A program made the position numbers and the translations under genes. A stretch of DNA of 50,768 bases from Yersinia thracica (GTDB lineage Bacteria > Pseudomonadota > Gammaproteobacteria > Enterobacterales > Enterobacteriaceae), in assembly GCF_902170565.1 (NCBI RefSeq), contig NZ_CABHXX010000063.1, forward strand, positions 1-50,768. The letters run 5' to 3'. The first letter of the stretch is position 1; each line of letters opens with the position of its first letter. Below, in pieces: positions 47,646-50,768 of this stretch. The notes beneath the pieces are model-generated. The model saw only the letters and a list, made by a program, of their open reading frames with translations, was not told where the DNA came from and did no database searches.

Positions 47646-47876
47646 TTAAAGCAGTCCTTCCTGTTGAGCCTGATAGACAGTCCTTACAGTGGCCTGAAAG
47701 CCAAGACTACGAGCAAGTGAAGCATCAACATGAAGGTGCCTGGGATTATCGAGAGGCTCGGATGACTGGGCCATTGATCCTCCGACCAGCTGAATGAGTT
47801 CGTAAACTGATGTCCTCGCTTCGTCTGAAATGTTAACGATGCGTCCATCCATTGTCCCAGCCAGCGCGAGGTTCAT
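47646..47876 (-). pseudogene. C-terminal fragment of an NAD-dependent epimerase/SDR
   Basis: The 76-residue frame reads like the last quarter of an extended short-chain dehydrogenase/epimerase: DGRIVNISDEARTSVYELIQLVGGSM, then HLHVDASLARSLGFQATVRTVYQAQQEG. The N-terminal nucleotide-binding part (GxxGxxG) is missing, and the sequence on its upstream side (47877 onward) does not continue the family. It marks the edge of a decayed accessory segment. The start at 47876 is only the first ATG in the remnant. Confidence 0.65.
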
Positions 47877-48471
47877 TGTAGTTCATTTTCGGGCTGTTCG
47901 ATTTATCTAAAAAGTGCACAAGGCCAACTCTAATCAGTAAACCTAAACCCGTCTGTTTTTATGATTCCACTAACCTTTAGGTTCAATGCCTCTTTCGCGT
48001 AACTCTCTACGCAATATCCTTTTTATCCACAGCTGAGGCATTGTTCGGGATGATGTCCGTGGTTACAGTTAGCGGGATATTTGTCGGTGTATTGTTTACT
48101 GAATCAGTCGCTTTATCGACAATGGCTTTTTAATTTCTTGTATCCCAAGGACTACACTTATCGCCATAAACTGAATTATTGTGTCTCCGGGGCTACAAAA
48201 GACGACTCTCTATCGTTTGAAAATATTGACCATTGTCTAATCTTGTTAGACAACAGGACAAAAAACTAAACCAGCATGACTTAACGATTGCTGGTGACTT
48301 TCTTAGAGAGACTTAACTAGCTAAAGTGAATCAATAAAACTCTCGCAATTTATATATCAATGCGTTCTCTTAAATTCCATTTTTTTGCTTACACATGTGC
48401 TATATGGCATTGCTCTATGGCTAGGTGTTGTATATACTTTAATCATAATTTATATATAGAGGAGGCTCAAC
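47877..48471. other. Degraded intergenic region before vapB
   Basis: About 600 bp. Short frames (for example 48081-48269 on plus) show no ribosome site or family. A minus-strand stretch near 47975-48045 encodes LWIKRILRRELRERGIEPKG before a stop, looking like the tail of a lost gene. The vapBC promoter should lie near 48430-48465, in AT-rich DNA. Confidence 0.4.
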
Positions 48472-48705
48472 ATGTCACAGGGCACCATTTTTACAAACAA
48501 TCGTACTCAAAATGTGCGTTTACCGGTGGATATGCGCTTTCCAGAGAATGTTAAATCAGTGACGGTAAGAGCGGTAGGGAATGAGCGTATCTTGTCACCC
48601 GTTGAAAACTCTTGGGATAGCTTTTTCTTCAATAGTCCGCGTGTTTCAGATGATTTTCTGACAGAACGTGCAGAACAGCATCAATCAGAGCGTGAGTTAT
48701 TTTAA
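48472..48705 (+). CDS. vapB: VapB-type antitoxin
   Basis: The 77-residue protein has a SpoVT/AbrB (MazE-like) DNA-binding N-terminus (about 4-48; TIFTNNRTQNVRLPVDMRF resembles VagC/VapB) and an acidic C-terminal tail (DDFLTERAEQHQSERELF) suited to wrap the toxin. GAGG is well spaced ahead of the ATG. Its stop codon overlaps the vapC ATG by one base. Such antitoxins repress their own promoter. Confidence 0.88.
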   Translation: MSQGTIFTNNRTQNVRLPVDMRFPENVKSVTVRAVGNERILSPVENSWDSFFFNSPRVSDDFLTERAEQHQSERELF

Positions 48706-49109
48706 TGCATAAGTACATGCTCGATACTAATATCGTTATATATGTCATTAAACGCCGACCTATAGAAGTGTTAGGTCGGTTTAACGCTAATGCGGGCAGA
48801 ATGGTTATTTCTTCCATCACACTTGCTGAGTTGTTGCATGGCGTAGAGAAAAGTGCGGCACCTGAACGCAATTTGAGTGTTGTAGAGGACTTTGTTTCAC
48901 GTCTTACTGTACTGGATTATGACGATAAAGCCGCCATTCACTATGGTTCGATACGTGCGAGTCTGGAGCAAAAAGGGACACCCATAGGTGTTAATGATTT
49001 ACATATCGCAGGTCATGCCCGAAGTACTGGATTGATATTAGTCACAAATAACCGTAAAGAATTTGATCGCGTGCCTGGACTGATTGTCGACAACTGGTTA
49101 GGCGAATAA
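48705..49109 (+). CDS. vapC: VapC-type PIN-domain toxin
   Basis: The 134-residue PIN ribonuclease has D7 in MLDTN, E42 in TLAELLHG, an aspartate near 99 in VNDLHIAGHA, and TNNRKEFDRV before the end, so the acidic active site is complete. Enterobacterial VapC enzymes of this type cut initiator tRNA. It overlaps vapB by one base, so toxin and antitoxin are coupled. It is the only clearly intact module of this island remnant. Confidence 0.92.
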   Translation: MHKYMLDTNIVIYVIKRRPIEVLGRFNANAGRMVISSITLAELLHGVEKSAAPERNLSVVEDFVSRLTVLDYDDKAAIHYGSIRASLEQKGTPIGVNDLHIAGHARSTGLILVTNNRKEFDRVPGLIVDNWLGE

Positions 49110-49193
49110 TTCGAATCAGAATAATTGTGGTTACCATCAGCCACAAAAATAGTACGTTGAAATTATTGATGGTAATAACTGCTGTAATTGCAA

Positions 49194-49225
49194 TGCCCTG
49201 AAAGTGCGGGAACACCGTCAGGGCA
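49194..49225 (+). promoter_or_regulatory. Hairpin in the leader of the Icd-like gene
   Basis: TGCCCTGA (49194-49201) and TCAGGGCA (49218-49225) are perfect 8-bp arms around 16 nt, 30 bp ahead of the Icd-like ATG. In P1 and P4-like elements structured leaders control the icd/kil operon. It could be a terminator-like attenuator or a processed RNA. Confidence 0.5.
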
Positions 49226-49255
49226 TCTAACCACAACATTAAACGAGGTAATGCT

Positions 49256-49462
49256 ATGGCTGACGCTAATAGTAACATACGTGCATATTCAAAGCTCTAC
49301 ACCTTCCTTAACGCCCGTTCTAACACATTATTGGCCGAAATTTCTCCGTTGCGCCTGATCTCCGTTTTGGCTCCCACTGAATGTGAAGCCCGCAATCTGC
49401 TGGCCGGTTTCTCACTGGTGTTTGTTTCTTGCAAACCACAGGAGAAGCGCCATGTTGCCTGA
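49256..49462 (+). CDS. Icd-like cell-division-inhibitor family protein
   Basis: The 68-residue protein has the pattern of Icd-like proteins from P1/P4-type phages and islands: a basic N-terminus, then ISPLRLISVLAPTECEARNLLAGFSLVFVSCKP (two runs), where the family has PLRL-V-A-tE-eAR and a FxLxF end. GAGG is seven bases ahead of the ATG. Its stop overlaps the start region of the next, frameshifted gene. The assignment is by pattern only; activity is untested. Confidence 0.6.
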   Translation: MADANSNIRAYSKLYTFLNARSNTLLAEISPLRLISVLAPTECEARNLLAGFSLVFVSCKPQEKRHVA

Positions 49463-49771
49463 TACCAATAGACTTTATCCCACATTGACTGAGGTGTTCG
49501 GTAAGCTGGATATGTCACACCTGAGTGCTGATGACACACTGGAACTGGCAAACAGTAGCGAAGAGTGTTAGCCGGACTGCTGCATGGGCTAAATTTTATC
49601 GGGGATACTTTTGTGTCCTTTGCCGACAACGAGGTGTTGGATCTCTCAGCAGAAAGTCTGTGCCAACTGGGCCACTGTCTGGCATCAATCAGTATCCTGT
49701 TACCCGCCCTCACTCAATTGCAAACATCTGCCAGCGGCAAGCTCGTCAACAATGATTTGAACGAGCAATAA
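49452..49771 (+). pseudogene. Frameshifted island gene downstream of the Icd-like gene
   Basis: The frame from ATG 49452 (MLPDTNRLYPTLTEVFGKLD) runs to a TAG at 49569; the continuation is in another frame from about 49565 (VLAGLLHGLNFIGDTFVSFA and so on to 49771). Adding one base near 49566 joins them into one plausible protein of about 106 residues (…ANSSEEVLAGLLHG…). GGAG is well placed ahead of the ATG. It appears to be a single-base deletion in a typical small gene of P4-like islands; I do not know the function. Confidence 0.6.
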
Positions 49772-49842
49772 ATTCCACCGGCTTCCGCTACTATTATCTT
49801 TAGCGGATGTGGTATAGATACTTCTTGATTTTACCTGTAACT

Positions 49843-49879
49843 CATTATTTTAACTTAGGAAAAAGTTTTTCCTAAAATG
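49843..49879. repeat. Palindrome-bearing repeat, copy 1
   Basis: CATTATTTTAA is followed by the perfect palindrome TTAGGAAAAA-G-TTTTTCCTAA (49855-49875). A degenerate copy with the same flanks lies at 50488-50523. Confidence 0.7.
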
Positions 49880-50017
49880 ATGTTGGCTAATTGATCAGCA
49901 GAACCTCATCGGGTTATAGTCACACCGCTGCGGTGAAATCCTTTACCGGATTTGGCAGTCCGGCATACACCAAAGCGCATGACGTAGACACGGTTACATG
50001 GGTAATAAGCAAGAAAT

Positions 50018-50118
50018 GGTGAGCTGGGCGGGGGCACCGCAGGATGCGTCGGTTTTTTTGTGACTGGTCTGTCACCCCATCCAGCTCACCACCTACGGAG
50101 ACGGGAATCTCAAGGTGG
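50018..50118 (+). ncRNA. Candidate C4 / P4-CI-like antisense RNA
   Basis: A closed outer stem GGTGAGCTGG (50018-50027) / CCAGCTCACC (50081-50090) encloses a G-rich arm, a T7 run and an inner hairpin GTGAC/GTCAC (50060-50075). A second hairpin CCACCT/AGGTGG (50089-50118) follows. Size (about 73 nt) and neighbourhood of an Icd-like gene recall the C4 RNA of P1 and CI RNA of P4, which are antisense repressors of the icd/kil operons. Strand is tentative. It has no coding frame. Confidence 0.45.
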
Positions 50119-50208
50119 CTACCTAAACACCGTCGACTAATAAACGCTTATTAATTAATTCGACGATCAGATGGGTGACCCAATAACTCGTCGTAGTACA
50201 AGGAAGCA

Positions 50209-50366
50209 CTGATGAAAATTGCAGAAGCAGTGGAACTAGAAAGCTTTCTGAAAGGATACATTGAAAGCTATCGGGAAACGGCCCTAGGTCTCTACTGGCC
50301 GAAGGTGTTGATCGCACTCTGGTAAAGGAAGTTACTGGCCTACGTGATGAAGACCTGACGCAATAA
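50209..50366 (+). pseudogene. C-terminal remnant of an Rpn/YhgA-like nuclease gene
   Basis: LMKIAEAVELESFLKGYIES matches the LMTIAE-type start of the C-terminal part of Rpn recombination-promoting nucleases. After a frame change near 50290-50300 the other frame continues LAEGVDRTLVKEVTGLRDED and LTQ stop at 50366, the usual end of this family. The N-terminal PD-(D/E)XK domain is absent. The ATG at 50212 is internal, not a start. Confidence 0.6.
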
Positions 50367-50487
50367 CGCGTTAACCCCCATTCTAGCGGGCGATGTTGTG
50401 TTAGACGTCGCCTTATTTTACCAGTTTTTCGCACCTTATTTATTCCGTACTGTGATTATTTTCCCTCTCTTATTCATCTCGATAACC

Positions 50488-50523
50488 CATTATTTTAAAA
50501 GAAAAAATGTTTGTCCTAAAGTG
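50488..50523. repeat. Palindrome-bearing repeat, degenerate copy 2
   Basis: CATTATTTTAA then a decayed palindrome (AAGAAAAAATGTTTGTCCTA) aligns with the copy at 49843-49879. It sits about 45 bp ahead of the second rpn fragment. Confidence 0.5.
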
Positions 50524-50569
50524 GAGCAGAGTGATTGCTCACACTGATCCTCATAACTATCATCGCCCG

Positions 50570-50691
50570 ATGAAAACGACCCCTACACCCCATGATGCAC
50601 TTTTTAAGAATTTTATGACCCAGCCCGCGGCGGCGTGTGACCTGCTGGAGTTCCATTTGCCGCCTGAATTGCGGCAACTTTGTGACCTGAG
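50570..50691 (+). pseudogene. N-terminal part of an Rpn/YhgA-like nuclease gene, interrupted
   Basis: The frame [20 protein letters not shown], then [19 protein letters not shown], is the standard start of Rpn family nucleases (for example E. coli RpnA has [10 protein letters not shown] and FHLPAPI). The match stops at CDLS and the following residues to the stop at 50761 are unrelated, so the gene is cut at about 50691, apparently by an inserted sequence. Catalytic residues lie further on and are lost from the visible part. A longer frame from 50507 has no family support. Confidence 0.7.
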
Positions 50692-50768
50692 TGTCAATTA
50701 TGGTCTAAAAATGAGCCACAGTTATGCTTTAAAAGTGCGCCACTTTAAGACCGGTTTTTGAACCTAAA
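50692..50768. mobile_element. Probable insertion-sequence end (IS21-like)
   Basis: Right where the Rpn similarity stops, the sequence begins TGTCAATTATGG and contains two similar phrases, AAAAATGAGCCAC and AAAAGTGCGCCAC. Repeated terminal motifs after TG-starting ends are typical of IS21-family elements. The window ends 77 bp later, so no transposase can be seen; the family is inferred only. Confidence 0.4.

Larger units (their letters stand above)
49772..50208. other. Non-coding island segment with repeats
   Basis: About 440 bp hold the 21-nt palindrome at 49855-49875, the C4-like structured region at 50018-50118 and otherwise short broken frames. No gene is supported. Confidence 0.5.

Noticed and set aside
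48081-48269. 62-codon plus-strand frame before vapB
   Set aside because: No ribosome site or known family; the surrounding DNA looks degraded. It could be a remnant but I cannot support a gene.
50123-50434. 103-codon minus-strand frame at the island end
   Set aside because: It lies opposite the rpn remnant on plus, whose family match is clear in two frames; the minus frame has no recognisable features.

Overview
This 50.8 kb window looks like chromosomal DNA of a Yersinia-like member of the Enterobacterales. The evidence is the conserved kdgR–yebQ–htpX–prc–proQ–msrC–yebS–yebT backbone known from E. coli, the pairing of kdgR with the oligogalacturonate lyase gene ogl (typical of pectin-using enterobacteria and Yersinia), and an AmpC, RluF, YnaI, YfcF, GltS and YebV/YebW gene set. 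The species cannot be fixed by eye.

Layout. (1) 0–4 kb: kdgR and ogl on the minus strand, with a good KdgR box in front of ogl, then the DHA2 transporter yebQ. (2) 4–16.2 kb, all minus strand and inserted between yebQ and htpX: an EvgS/EvgA-type phosphorelay followed by a seven-gene chaperone-usher operon (major pilin, chaperone, second pilin, two more chaperones, usher, two-domain adhesin). A strong terminator lies just after the major pilin gene. (3) 16.5–25.3 kb: envelope and proteolysis core, namely htpX, prc, proQ and msrC on minus, and letA/letB (yebS/yebT) on plus. (4) 25.3–36.1 kb: a divergent LysR/DHA2 transporter pair, a six-gene archaic (Csu-type) pilus operon with three spore-coat-U pilins, chaperone, usher and two-domain tip protein, and then a PAS-PAS-PAS-GGDEF diguanylate cyclase. 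(5) 36.2–47.3 kb: small conserved genes (yebV, ASCH protein, a YniD-like peptide, a zinc-ribbon peptide, others), a patatin-like lipoprotein, yfcF, ynaI, an EamA transporter, a YebW-family gene, gltS, rluF and a chromosomal ampC without a neighbouring ampR. (6) 47.6–50.8 kb: a decayed accessory island holding a truncated epimerase/SDR fragment, an intact VapBC toxin-antitoxin pair, a P4/P1-like Icd-type gene with a frameshifted partner, a structured region resembling the P4 CI / C4 antisense RNA, and two remnants of Rpn/YhgA-like nuclease genes, the last apparently cut by an insertion sequence at the window edge.

How the parts fit. Two unrelated surface-pilus systems sit within 20 kb, each beside a signalling module: an EvgAS phosphorelay by the first and a diguanylate cyclase by the second. 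This suggests a biofilm/adhesion hot spot spliced into an otherwise conserved housekeeping neighbourhood. The most notable non-coding signals are the CCTACA-containing repeats in front of both evgA and the fimbrial operon, the terminator inside the fimbrial operon, a five-copy 8-bp repeat between the archaic usher and tip-adhesin genes, a palindrome over the apparent ampC -35 element, and the C4-like RNA candidate in the island.
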